A DNA stretch of 23,019 bases from a virus: IMG/VR virus record IMGVR_UViG_3300050343_000095, positions 1-23,019 of that record, one strand, 5' to 3'. A model generated the notes under the pieces. The model worked only from the letters and a program-made list of their open reading frames with translations. It had not been told where the DNA came from and did not search any database. A program made the position numbers and the translations under genes. This document shows positions 12,659-19,802 of the stretch, piece by piece. Numbering within the stretch: the first letter of the stretch is position 1; every line of letters starts with the position of its first letter.

Positions 12659-12926
12659 TTTGCGCAAGCCAAAGACGGGACAACCATCAAATCGAGAGTT
12701 TTTCTATTCGCATGACAGGCTTGCCAATCAGTATTTTGCCGTCATCCGACTGACGTGGTATTTGGAAGGCAAGGTTTGCGCCGTAACCGAAAGCAGTATT
12801 GCTATTTATGACAAAGACGTCGTGGCGGAATTTACGTCAATCGTGGACAACGCTCTAAAGCTTGGTGCGGATGTGTCTGTTGTTTGCATTGAAGAAGCTC
12901 AAGCCCTTGGCATCTATGAAAAATGA
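12642..12926 (+). CDS. small hypothetical protein between portal and MuF
   Basis: 94 residues from ATG 12642, chosen because GGAGG lies six bases upstream (12631-12635), the clearest ribosome-binding site in the window. The sequence begins MSWLDDLRKPKTGQ. The centre is beta-rich (YFAVIRLTWYLEGKVCAV) and the C-terminus helical (FTSIVDNALKLGADVSVV). The stop makes ATGA with the MuF gene start. Function unknown. Its position suggests a minor head or assembly factor. Confidence 0.65.
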   Translation: MSWLDDLRKPKTGQPSNREFFYSHDRLANQYFAVIRLTWYLEGKVCAVTESSIAIYDKDVVAEFTSIVDNALKLGADVSVVCIEEAQALGIYEK

Positions 12927-14113
12927 GCGAACCTGAAGCCTTTTATAGGCAGGCAATTGATTTAAACCGCTACAGCAACCACGTCGCGTTGAATGTAATG
13001 CGGGCTTACAACAACATCGTTGTTGATGCTGCTAGCAAGCTGAATGACATAGGTTCATTGAATCCAAGGGAAGCGGCGCGACTCAACACGTTGCTGCTGC
13101 AAACAAAAGAAAGCTTGGCTACTTGGGCTGGGAATAGCAGCGTTTATTTAATGCAAGAGCTGCAAGGGCTTGCCTTGCTGGAAGACGAATTTATCGTTCA
13201 ACAAATCAAGAACGTAGTAAAGCCAGAGTTAGTGCCTGGTGTTCGCAGCGTTGAAATTACGCCAGATTTTGCTAAGGCCATTGTGATGGATGACCCAACA
13301 GACCTGAACGCGGCTGTATTCCAAAGAGACTTGCAAGGACAGATTGAAGGCGTACCTCCAGGCACTGTCAGGCTTGACGCGGCAAAAGGGTCAGCCCTTG
13401 TTATGCCTAATGGCAAAACATTAAATACATCATTCCGTCAACTTGCTGAAGCATCAGCCGCAAAGTTTCGGGTAACTGTTCAAGACGGAATGCTGACCGG
13501 TGAAAATATGCGAGACATGGTCAAGCGTTTACGCGGTGACTTGCGGTTCAATGATGCGGCAGACATTGCCCGCACTGCAGCCAAAGGCGGCACGTTGACA
13601 ACGCTTTCTGATGCACAGATTCGAGCATTGATTAGAACGTCTGTCACGCAGGTAAGCAACACGGTAGACAATCAGGTTTATGCCGCTAATCAAGATGTGA
13701 TCGTGGCGTACCGCTATAGAGCGGTTTTGGATTTAAGAACAACCGCTATTTGCCAATCACTTGACGGCAGAGTTTTTAAGTTCGGCAAAGGACCAGAGCC
13801 GCCACAACATTTCGGTTGCCGGTCTCGAATCACATTTATTACCAGAGCAGAAGCAGAAGGCGACGTGCAACAGCGCGGAAAACGTGCGGCACTTGGCGGC
13901 CTTGTCCCTGTCGATCAACAGTATGGAACTTGGCTATCAAACAGAACGGTGCAGCAACAGAATGAAGCCTTAGGCGGCAAGGGCAAGGGTGATGTGTTCC
14001 GCAGCCTTTTGAAGAAAGGTGAATCAGGCGATGTTGCGATCAGGAAATTTGTCAGCAATGACGGGTCAGAACTAACCTTAAAAGACTTGCAGGCCAAATA
14101 CGGTGCCTCTTAA
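12923..14113 (+). CDS. MuF-like (SPP1 gp7-type) minor head protein
   Basis: A 396-residue protein that in the family enters the head and assists portal/DNA ejection. The N-terminal two thirds is helical. The MuF domain is near the C-terminus: SDAQIRALIRTSVTQVSNTV (about 232-251), YRYRAVLDLRTTAICQSLDG (270-289), and PPQHFGCRSRITFI (301-314), which carries the conserved His and Cys. It is in the expected place after the portal, with a four-base ATGA overlap. The last residues overlap the GTG of the next small gene. No C-terminal toxin domain is attached. Confidence 0.85.
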   Translation: MSEPEAFYRQAIDLNRYSNHVALNVMRAYNNIVVDAASKLNDIGSLNPREAARLNTLLLQTKESLATWAGNSSVYLMQELQGLALLEDEFIVQQIKNVVKPELVPGVRSVEITPDFAKAIVMDDPTDLNAAVFQRDLQGQIEGVPPGTVRLDAAKGSALVMPNGKTLNTSFRQLAEASAAKFRVTVQDGMLTGENMRDMVKRLRGDLRFNDAADIARTAAKGGTLTTLSDAQIRALIRTSVTQVSNTVDNQVYAANQDVIVAYRYRAVLDLRTTAICQSLDGRVFKFGKGPEPPQHFGCRSRITFITRAEAEGDVQQRGKRAALGGLVPVDQQYGTWLSNRTVQQQNEALGGKGKGDVFRSLLKKGESGDVAIRKFVSNDGSELTLKDLQAKYGAS

Positions 14114-14243
14114 GCGTGGCGGCAGCCAGCAAATCATTTCGCAAAATATCCGCAAGCTGATCAAGGAAGGCAAGAGCCGGTCACAAGCGGCAGCAATCGC
14201 ATTCAAGGAAGCAGGCAAGCGCGGCAAACGAAAGCGCAAATGA
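14103..14243 (+). CDS. small lysine-rich phage protein
   Basis: A 46-residue protein starting at GTG 14103, inside the end of the MuF gene. Sequence landmarks are MPLKRGGSQQIISQNIRKL and SRSQAAAIAFKEAGKRG with a KRKRK end. This is a recurrent small phage protein, 'I-S-x-N-I-x-x-L-x-x-E-G-x-x-x-x-Q-A-x-A-I-A-x-x-x-A-G-K'. Function unknown; the strong positive charge suggests DNA or RNA contact. It is short enough to be missed by gene callers. The stop overlaps the next ATG as ATGA. Confidence 0.7.
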   Translation: MPLKRGGSQQIISQNIRKLIKEGKSRSQAAAIAFKEAGKRGKRKRK

Positions 14244-14423
14244 CCGAGGGCAAAAGAAGCGTTACCCTGTTGTTGTTGCTAGCAAATGCGATCAATGCAG
14301 CTACACAGCAGGTTCAAGCTGACGATTGAAACTGAAGAAGCACCACCTCTTTCTTGCCCGCCTAAAAAGCCCGGCACCAAAAAAGCTGTAGCCAAGAAAG
14401 CAGCAGCCAAGGAGGAATCCTGA
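14240..14423 (+). CDS. small Cys-containing basic protein, broken by two missing bases
   Basis: As printed, three frames each give a fragment. Adding one G to GGG at 14247-14249 and one A to the AA before AGCTGACG near 14315 gives a single protein: MTEGQKKRYPVVVASKCDQC, SYTAGSKLTIETEEAPPLSC, then PPKKPGTKKAVAKKAAAKEE. It has 61 residues in whole codons. Cys17, Cys20 and Cys40 could bind a metal. The tail is Lys/Ala repeats, as in histone-like tails. It starts in an ATGA overlap and ends in a TGATG overlap, which supports the reconstruction. Function unknown. Confidence 0.5.
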
Positions 14424-14497
14424 TGCCTAGCTACTCCGGGTCAAAGAAGCCTCAAAAGCCTGCTCCTAAGAAAAAGAAAGGGGCCAAGAAGAAGTGA
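14423..14497 (+). CDS. very small Lys-rich peptide
   Basis: A 24-residue frame beginning MPSYSGSKKPQKPAPKKKK. It starts in the TGATG overlap with the gene before it, and ends in a GTGA overlap with the Tudor-like gene. GGAGG lies about nine bases upstream of its ATG (14411-14415), so it is probably translated. Function unknown. It could be a short internal virion peptide or a coupling device. Confidence 0.5.
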   Translation: MPSYSGSKKPQKPAPKKKKGAKKK

Positions 14498-14718
14498 AAA
14501 AAGGTTCTCGCGTTAGCTGGGTTTACCAGGGTAAGCGGACTTTTGGCGTTGTTACCGGTAGCGGTGGCAAGCGTGCATCAGTTAAAGGGCCAAGCGGCGG
14601 AACAATTACTCGTGTCGGCACTGATGCTGATCCTGTTGTGCGGATCAAATCAGAAAGCACTGGCGGCCCTGTACTTAAGCGCCGTTCTCAGTTGAAAGCA
14701 GCACCAAAAGGCAAATGA
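14494..14718 (+). CDS. HVA1/DUF2945 Tudor-like domain protein
   Basis: A 74-residue basic protein starting at GTG 14494 (GTGA overlap). The opening KKGSRVSWVYQGKRTFGVV, the turn GTITRVGTDADPVVRIKSES and the end GPVLKRRSQLKAA match the 'hypervirulence-associated protein, Tudor' fold: a K-G-x-x-V-x-W strand, a G-x-V strand, a D-P-x-x-x-I strand and a final V-x-K-x-x-x-x-L strand. The domain is a small beta barrel, possibly binding nucleic acid or protein. In the head gene block it may be a capsid accessory. Assigned from motif recall. Confidence 0.65.
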   Translation: MKKGSRVSWVYQGKRTFGVVTGSGGKRASVKGPSGGTITRVGTDADPVVRIKSESTGGPVLKRRSQLKAAPKGK

Positions 14719-14984
14719 CCATCAAACGTGGTGGTCATACGTTTGAGGGCTACGACAAGCCAATTAAGACGCCGAATCATTCGAGCGGCAAATCACACGC
14801 CGTTGTGGTCAGCGTTAAAGGCAGCCCGAAGCTCATACGTTTTGGGATGCAGGGCGCTAAGACAAAGCCCCCGCGCAAGGGTGAATCAGCGGCGGATAAG
14901 GCAAAGCGTGCGTCTTTTAAAGCGCGTCATGCGAAAAATATTGCCAAAGGGAAAACAAGCGCCGCATATTGGGCGAACAAATAA
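14715..14984 (+). CDS. small basic phage protein, DUF6321-like
   Basis: 89 residues in the printed frame, starting in an ATGA overlap. Landmarks are HTFEGYDKPIKTPNHSSGKS, the strand KLIRFGMQGAKTKPPRKGES and the end FKARHAKNIAKGKTSAAYW. This pattern (PNHP-like start, IRFG-x-QG, ARHAKNI-x-KGK-x-SAAYWA) is common in phages and host genomes with unknown function; I recall it as DUF6321 but am not certain of the number. The family usually ends NKVKWS. Two A bases missing from the runs at 14979-14985 would restore NKIKWS with a stop at 14994. Confidence 0.65.
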   Translation: MTIKRGGHTFEGYDKPIKTPNHSSGKSHAVVVSVKGSPKLIRFGMQGAKTKPPRKGESAADKAKRASFKARHAKNIAKGKTSAAYWANK

Positions 14985-15029
14985 ATGGAGCTGATAACCT
15001 TTAGAGGCAATTTAGCCTGTGGCTAATTC

Positions 15030-15702
15030 ATGTCCGAAGAACAAACTGCTCCTGTGGAGCAATCTGTTGACACCAGCGAATTGAAAACAGAACTCGAATC
15101 AATGAGGCGTAAAAACGCTGAATTGTTGGATGAGTACAAAAAAGCAAAAGCTCAAAGCAAAGGCTGTTCCTGATGGCGTTGATGTTCAGGAGTTACTGGA
15201 TTTCAAAGCCAAAGCGGAACAAGAAGATCTGGAAAAGCAAGGCAAGTACGGCGAAGCTCGACAAGCTTTGGAGCAACAATTCCGTGAGGCGACGGCGGAG
15301 AAGGACAAGCGCATTTCTGAACTCGAAGCGCGTGTTCGTGAGCTGGAATTAATTACGCCTGCTGTCAGTGCTTTGGCTGATGTTGTTCATGACCCTGACT
15401 TGATTTTAAAAACCAAGTTGACCAGTGAACAAATCGAGCGTGAGCCTGATGGCACCGTTGTTGTTGTTGATGGCTATCAACGAACACCTGTCGGTGAATG
15501 GGCCAAGACTTTGCCAGCTTGGATGCAAAAACAACCCAAGCCTCAAGGCAGTGGCGCACCTTCTGGGCGTGCATCAAGTGATTCTGTTGCTGGTGTCAAA
15601 AATCCATTCAGCAAAGAAACGTTCAACCTCACAGAACAATCACGCTTATTTAAAACTGATCGTGACATGTATGAAAGGTTGAAAAACGCAGCTAACCGTT
15701 AG
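15030..15702 (+). CDS. head scaffolding protein, frameshifted
   Basis: The ATG at 15030 begins MSEEQTAPVEQSVDTSELKT. As printed it stops at 15174, while a second frame covers 15130-15702. Removing one A from the A-rich stretch 15138-15150 joins them (ELLDEYKKAKLKAKAVPDGV): 223 residues in whole codons. The protein is a long charged coiled coil (QELLDFKAKAEQEDLEKQGK, EKDKRISELEARVREL), then a Gly/Ser/Pro linker, ending NPFSKETFNLTEQSRLF, the typical capsid-binding end of scaffolds. It lies directly before the capsid gene, as scaffolds do. Confidence 0.8.
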
Positions 15703-15777
15703 TATGTGACCTAATGGCAAAGCTGTGCTGCGCCTAAGGGCTGTGCCCACACCGTAAACATTCTCTTTTTTTGACAG
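15703..15777 (+). promoter_or_regulatory. capsid gene leader with small hairpin and T tract
   Basis: This 75-base gap holds a short hairpin GGGC-TGT-GCCC (15738-15748) and a T-rich stretch, seven T at 15767-15773, four bases before the capsid ATG. There is no Shine-Dalgarno in the usual place, surprising for the most abundant virion protein. It may hold a late promoter or a pyrimidine-rich ribosome-recruiting leader. Low confidence. Confidence 0.35.
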
Positions 15778-16800
15778 ATGGCGACTCTTAGGAGCGACAT
15801 CATCATCCCTGAGGTATTTACGCCTTACGTCATTGAGCAAACCACTCAGCGTGATGCCTTCCTGGCAAGCGGTGTGGTGCAGCCAATGGCTGAGCTAAAT
15901 GCTGCAGAGGGTGGTGGCGACTTTATTCAAGTCCCTTTTTACAAAGCCAATCTTGCTGGTGATTTTGAGCGTCTAACTGATAGCTCTTCATTGACCCCAG
16001 GCAAGATCACCGCAGACAAGCAAGTTGCTGCTGTCTTGCACCGTGGTCGTGCTTTCGAGTCACGCGATTTAGCTGCCTTGGCTGCTGGTTCTGACCCGAT
16101 GGCTGCCATTGGTTCAAAGATTGCTGACTACATTGCCAACCAGCGTCAGAAAGATCTTCTTTCTTGCCTTGGTGGTGTGTTTGGTGCAGTTGGTGACACC
16201 GCTGGTGGTGCTTTCCTCGGCTTAGCCGTTGATGGCGCATCTGGCGACACTCCAACCGTGCTTGGCCCACGTCAAATCGTTCAAGCAAAAGCATTGCTTG
16301 GCGATCAAGGCGAAAAGCTTGCTGCGATCTGCGTACACCCCAATGTGTACTACGACTTGATGGAGCGTCGTGCAATCGACTTCATCTATGACGACACTGG
16401 CGCTGCTGACACTGCAGCCAGCCAGGGTTCAACTGCAAACGCATTCGGTCAGCCACAAGTTCCTACTTTCATGGGACTGCGCGTGATCGTTTCTGCAGAC
16501 GTACAAAGTGCAGGGGCTTCCCCGAACACTGAGTACGTTTCCTATCTGTTTACCCAAGGTGCAATCGCTTCCGGCGAACAGCTTGGCTTGCAGACAGAAA
16601 CCGACCGTGACATCCTCGCCAAGAGTGATGCAATGTCGATTGATCTTCACTACGTCTACCACCCGGTAGGTTCGAAGTTCTCCTCTGCTGTTTCAAATCC
16701 AACCCGCGCTCAACTTGAGACCGTTGGAAACTGGACGAAGGTTTACGAGACCAACAACATTGGGATCGTGCGGATTACTTCCACTTCTAACCTTGATTGA
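15778..16800 (+). CDS. major capsid protein
   Basis: A 340-residue HK97-fold-type coat protein. The N-terminus SDIIIPEVFTPYVIEQTTQR (5-24) then FIQVPFYKANLAGDFERLTD, and the segment KITADKQVAAVLHRGRAFES with RDLAALAAGSDPMAAIGSKI, match the coat protein group with an 'IPEVF-x-PYV-x-x-x-T' start. CVHPNVYYDLMERRAIDF and the C-terminal HPVGSKFSSAVSNPTRAQLE follow the family too. There is no N-terminal protease-processed delta region. A separate scaffold gene upstream fits this. The frame is intact. Confidence 0.88.
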   Translation: MATLRSDIIIPEVFTPYVIEQTTQRDAFLASGVVQPMAELNAAEGGGDFIQVPFYKANLAGDFERLTDSSSLTPGKITADKQVAAVLHRGRAFESRDLAALAAGSDPMAAIGSKIADYIANQRQKDLLSCLGGVFGAVGDTAGGAFLGLAVDGASGDTPTVLGPRQIVQAKALLGDQGEKLAAICVHPNVYYDLMERRAIDFIYDDTGAADTAASQGSTANAFGQPQVPTFMGLRVIVSADVQSAGASPNTEYVSYLFTQGAIASGEQLGLQTETDRDILAKSDAMSIDLHYVYHPVGSKFSSAVSNPTRAQLETVGNWTKVYETNNIGIVRITSTSNLD

Positions 16801-16814
16801 GGGAGTAATTAACC

Positions 16815-17180
16815 ATGGCATCCATTTTTGAGGCAACAGCGGGCAAACTCATTGGCCCGACAACTGGCGGCACTGTTACCCAGGCCACCAGCAAAGCGAC
16901 AGGTGTGACTCTGAACGCAGCTTCAGGTCAAATCACCCTTGACGACGCAGCCCTAGCGGCTGCCGCTGAAGTGACCTTTGCGGTTACTAACAGCGAAATT
17001 GCAGCTACTGACGTTGTTGTGGTGAACCACAGCTCCGCCGGAACTGCTGGCGCTTATCTCGTTCAAGCCAACACAATTGCTGCTGGCTCGTTCGCGATCA
17101 CCGTTGCAAACCTGTCCGCAGGTTCATTGGGAGAGGCAATTGTCCTTTCCTTTGTAGCTCTGAAGGGCGCAAGCTCCTGA
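16815..17180 (+). CDS. capsid-associated beta protein, decoration-like
   Basis: A 121-residue protein with GGGAG nine bases before its ATG. It has Ala/Thr/Val-rich beta strands: PTTGGTVTQATSKATGVTLN (about 15-34), FAVTNSEIAATDVVVVNHSS, then GAYLVQANTIAAGSFAITVA and a SLGEAIVLSFVALKG end. This pattern is common directly after the coat gene in phages and is usually called a structural or decoration protein. It has no enzymatic motif. The stop overlaps the next ATG (TGATG). Confidence 0.7.
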   Translation: MASIFEATAGKLIGPTTGGTVTQATSKATGVTLNAASGQITLDDAALAAAAEVTFAVTNSEIAATDVVVVNHSSAGTAGAYLVQANTIAAGSFAITVANLSAGSLGEAIVLSFVALKGASS

Positions 17181-17350
17181 TGGGTTTATTCGCTTTCAGG
17201 CGAATGAAGGAACGCGAGGCTGCTGCGCAAGCGGTGGCCTCCGCCCCTGAAAAGCCAAAATCAAAGACTTCTGACGTGAAGCCCGATGGCAGTAACAATC
17301 AACGCAACAGCGGGCGACGCAAGCGCGAACAGCTACATAACGCTGGCTGA
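17180..17350 (+). CDS. small basic hypothetical protein
   Basis: A 56-residue frame starting in a TGATG overlap: MGLFAFRRMKEREAAAQAVA, then PEKPKSKTSDVKPDGSNN. The N-terminal helix and the Lys/Pro tail look real. The last 20 residues overlap the connector gene in another frame and may be altered by a lost or gained base. It lies between the decoration and connector genes. Function unknown. Confidence 0.5.
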   Translation: MGLFAFRRMKEREAAAQAVASAPEKPKSKTSDVKPDGSNNQRNSGRRKREQLHNAG

Positions 17351-17855
17351 GGCTGACGCTTTTGTTGAAGCGATGGTTGCTTAGCACTGATGCTGAACAA
17401 GTGGACGCTCAGGCAATGCACCGATTCAGCCGCAATCGTGCGTTGACAGCAGCAGCACAGCGGCTTGACCGCGAAAGATTTTTAGGCGCACGCGCCACTG
17501 ACACACAGGCATTGCAATGGCCGCGTACTGGCGTGCGAAAGCCCGATACCTACGTCAATACTTACGCGACCGGGTTTCCGTTTCGCATATCCGACGATTA
17601 CTTCACCGACACCGAAGTTCCTGATCAGGTCAAGCGTGCTCAGATTGAGCTTGCTGTTTACTTGCAAGCAACAACGTTGATGGCATCAGCCTTGGCGGCC
17701 TTGAAGACTTTAAGAACGTCAAGATTGGCAGCCTTGACGTAACGCCTGACAAGACTGGTGCTGTTGGTGCAGATCGAATCCCGCCAATGGTCGAGCGTTA
17801 CTTGACAGGGCTTAGAATTAGCGGACCAGGCAACATCGCAATCAAACGGAGCTGA
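17286..17855 (+). CDS. head-tail connector, DnaT-like family, broken by two indels
   Basis: The ATG at 17286 begins MAVTINATAGDASANSYITL with the family signature 'A-N-S-Y-I-T-L-A-E-A-D-A'. The printed frame stops at 17384. Removing one T at 17381-17382 moves into LTAAAQRLDRERFLGARATD, QALQWPRTGV and PDQVKRAQIELAVYL. Adding one A at 17665-17666 then moves into GLEDFKNVKIGSLDV and a RYLTGLRISGPGNIAIKRS end. Total 189 residues in whole codons. The 'QALQWPR' and 'VP-x-x-[IV]-K-x-A-x-x-E-L-A' motifs are typical of this phage family, labelled 'DnaT-like' in databases although it works at the head-tail joint. Confidence 0.7.
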
Positions 17856-17857
17856 TC

Positions 17858-18104
17858 ATGGGCATGGGTTATTCGCCGTCAAAGGCAATTATCATTACTG
17901 ATACAGCCGCGCACACTGGCAGGTTTTACAAGGTGGAAGCCTTGAAAGAACTCAGTTATTGCTGCGATGACTTCTGAAGGCATTACTGAGAACGGATCAG
18001 GCGCCCCGTCTGCAATTGACCTTCACCATGGCGCTTGCATTGAAGGCGTAATTTTTACTTCGATTACTTTGACCTCTGGTCATGTCGTTGTTTATAGCGT
18101 CTGA
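17858..18104 (+). CDS. small beta-rich virion protein, frameshifted
   Basis: The frame starts MGMGYSPSKAIIITDTAAHT and GRFYKVEAL, then stops early as printed (17977). Removing one A from AAA at 17945-17947 gives NSVIAAMTSEGITENGSGAP and IEGVIFTSITLTSGHVVVYS: 81 residues in whole codons. This matches small phage structural proteins ('GRFYK-x-x-x-L-x-x-[ST]-VIA-x-x-T-S-x-x-I-x-G-N ... ITL-x-SG-x-V-x-AY'). It sits between two head-tail joint genes, so a connector or tail fibre-like role is likely but unproven. The stop overlaps the next ATG. Confidence 0.55.
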
Positions 18105-18409
18105 TGGGACTTGCTCAATCCCTTGAAAAAGTGGCCGGTACCGTCATCGCAAAGTTTGGCGGTGATGTGACGGTTCGTTACGTTTCTGCTGGCACTTATA
18201 ACGCCACAACGGGCGCAATTACTGAGACAACCAGCGACACCGACGTTAAAGGTGTCTTGGAAGACGTAAGCGTTCGCGAGGTAAATGAGCTTGTCCAGCA
18301 GGGTGACAAACGTTTGACGGTTGCAGCGAAAGATTTGCCATCAGCTCCTGAGACAAAAGATCGCGTTGTGATCAGCACGGTTGTGCATCAAATCATTGCC
18401 TGTCTTTAG
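18104..18409 (+). CDS. head-tail adaptor/closure protein, C-terminus frameshifted
   Basis: A 101-residue printed frame starting in a TGATG overlap. The order is MGLAQSLEKVAGTVIAKFGG, YNATTGAITETTSDTDVKGV, EVNELVQQGDKRLTVAAKDL, ETKDRVVISTVVHQIIACL. It is the beta-barrel pattern of phage head closure proteins, which normally continue past 'V-V-H-Q-I-I'. Removing one C at 18399-18400 makes it read through HQIIAVFSNNGLTVRVI and into the next frame, open to 18614 (170 codons in all), so the printed stop is probably false. Confidence 0.65.
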   Translation: MGLAQSLEKVAGTVIAKFGGDVTVRYVSAGTYNATTGAITETTSDTDVKGVLEDVSVREVNELVQQGDKRLTVAAKDLPSAPETKDRVVISTVVHQIIACL

Positions 18410-18425
18410 CAATAATGGGCTAACC

Positions 18426-18614
18426 GTGAGAGTCATTAACAACACTCAGAATTATGGCGAAGCAATCACTTTTGGCATAAATATGCCGCCTTCCTGGAAA
18501 GGTAAATTCAGGTCACGTTTTGGCTTAATAGCAGGCTGGCCTGAAAAACTTGCAGGGAAAGACACTAGAGACCAGATCCCTGGCCTATGGGCCAGCATCG
18601 TGAGGCGCGGATGA
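18426..18614 (+). CDS. hypothetical protein or C-terminal part of the adaptor
   Basis: This 62-residue segment can start at GTG 18426 (MRVINNTQNYGEAITFGINM) or continue the adaptor once the upstream indel is corrected. The first third resembles the end strand of adaptors ('NTQN-x-x-E-A-I-T-F-x-I'). The rest (PPSWKGKFRSRFGLIAGWPE, TRDQIPGLWASIVRRG) is a basic, Trp-containing end I do not recognise. The stop overlaps the tail terminator ATG (ATGA). There may be two genes here split by another lost base. Confidence 0.4.
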   Translation: MRVINNTQNYGEAITFGINMPPSWKGKFRSRFGLIAGWPEKLAGKDTRDQIPGLWASIVRRG

Positions 18615-19030
18615 CCAGCACTTACAACGACATCAGGCAAGCGATTGAAGCGCGTATTGCGACTGAACTAGCGTCAGCTCCTGCGTATCAGGTGAGCTTT
18701 GAAAACGTGCCGTTCACGCCGCCTAATAACAGCATTTGGGTCAAGGCTCAAATCCGTTTCGGTTCAAGCAATTACGCGACATTGCTTGGCCCTACCACTG
18801 GCAGCAATCGCCAGGCAGGGATTTTAGTAATCAATGTTTTCAGCCCTATCGGAGTTGGTGCTGGCGATAACTTGACGGTTGCTGAAAGGCTCAAGGATTT
18901 GTTTGACCGGAAAACTGTCAGCCAAATTATTTTCGAGGCTGCTGATGGCCCTACTTTTGTGGACGCTGCAGCGCCTGCATCTTTTTTTCAAACAGAACTA
19001 GCCATAACATTCGATGCCTTCGTACAATGA
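18611..19030 (+). CDS. tail terminator, DUF4128-like
   Basis: 139 residues from ATG 18611 (ATGA overlap). A longer start 24 bases up is less likely. Landmarks are TYNDIRQAIEARIATELASA, the strand YQVSFENVPFTPPNNSIWVK, the loop SNRQAGILVINVFSPIGVGA and the final LAITFDAFVQ. This is the DUF4128 pattern of tail terminators ('I-x-x-A-[IL]-x-x-R ... WENVPFTP ... R-Q-x-G-x-x-x-V-x-V-F-x-P-x-G'), which cap the tail tube and join it to the head. Its position just before the tail tube gene agrees. Confidence 0.75.
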   Translation: MTSTYNDIRQAIEARIATELASAPAYQVSFENVPFTPPNNSIWVKAQIRFGSSNYATLLGPTTGSNRQAGILVINVFSPIGVGAGDNLTVAERLKDLFDRKTVSQIIFEAADGPTFVDAAAPASFFQTELAITFDAFVQ

Positions 19031-19057
19031 AACGAAGCCAACTACCGCTAACTCGCC

Positions 19058-19802
19058 ATGGCCACCACGTTATCCGGTACGTCCGGCGCTCTTTATTACA
19101 AGCCTGCTGGCACCGACAGCACGTTTAAAGCCGCAAACGTCACCAATGCCGACAACACGATTGTTGTTGGAACTTTTTTAAATTTCAAGGTTGACGACAA
19201 GGTTTCGTTTGGAACCGGCACGGGTGGTACTTTGCCTGGCGGTCTATCTGCTGGCACTCCCTGTTTTCGTCAGAACTTACGTGGCGGCAACGGTTTGGCA
19301 ACTTTTGCTGCAACTGCGGGGGGTGCTCAACTAACCCTGTCTAATGACGGCACTGACGGGACCACGCCATTCACGATCAAGTACTGCTGAATTTCAATCA
19401 GTAGGGCGACGTTCGTGAATGGAGCTTTGAGGTTACTCGCGAAGAAATCGATGTAACCAGCATTGGTGGAACGCTTGGTCAAAACGCACCGTTCCGTAGC
19501 TTTATCACTGGCTTCGCTGATGGCACTGGTTCCGCCACTGTTTACACCACAGACGACGACACCACAATTGCAAGTCGTTTGATTGAGGATGTCCTTCAGC
19601 GGAATCAAGTGGGCGCGACTTTCAAGCTTTACACAGACTTGATCTTGAGTGGCTCTTCGCCAAACGACACCACAAGCCGGTCAATTGAGTTTGCTGCTGT
19701 GTTGACTTCTGCCAGCTACAGCGTCAACCCAGACGATGCTCAAAGTGTAGAGATTGCATTCCGACCTTCTGCGGCCCCAACTTTCGACTTCAGCAAGGCT
19801 AG
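19058..19802 (+). CDS. major tail (tube) protein, with several indels
   Basis: The printed frame from ATG 19058 stops at 19390 and another is open from 19579. One T in excess at 19264-19267, one G missing at 19292-19293, one T in excess at 19385 and one G in excess at 19404-19406 explain all breaks and restore FVRTYVAATGLATF, KYAEFQSVGDVREWSFEVTR and IDVTSIGGTLGQNAPFRSFI. One T missing at 19796-19797 then gives an ending FDFSNG at 19802. The result is 247 residues in whole codons. The strand-rich layout and the 'W-x-F-E-V-T-R-E-x-I-D-V-T' motif fit tail tube proteins. Confidence 0.7.

Noticed and set aside
14728-14994. Second plus frame over the DUF6321-like gene
   Set aside because: Only its last three residues (KWS) make sense, as the true end of the neighbouring frame after two missing A. 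The remainder is an Arg/Ser-rich shadow.
15703-15780. Polypyrimidine tract plus CAG before the capsid ATG resembling a eukaryotic splice acceptor
   Set aside because: The window is clearly a bacterial virus with overlapping genes. There is no matching donor, and the scaffold and capsid frames are complete on either side.
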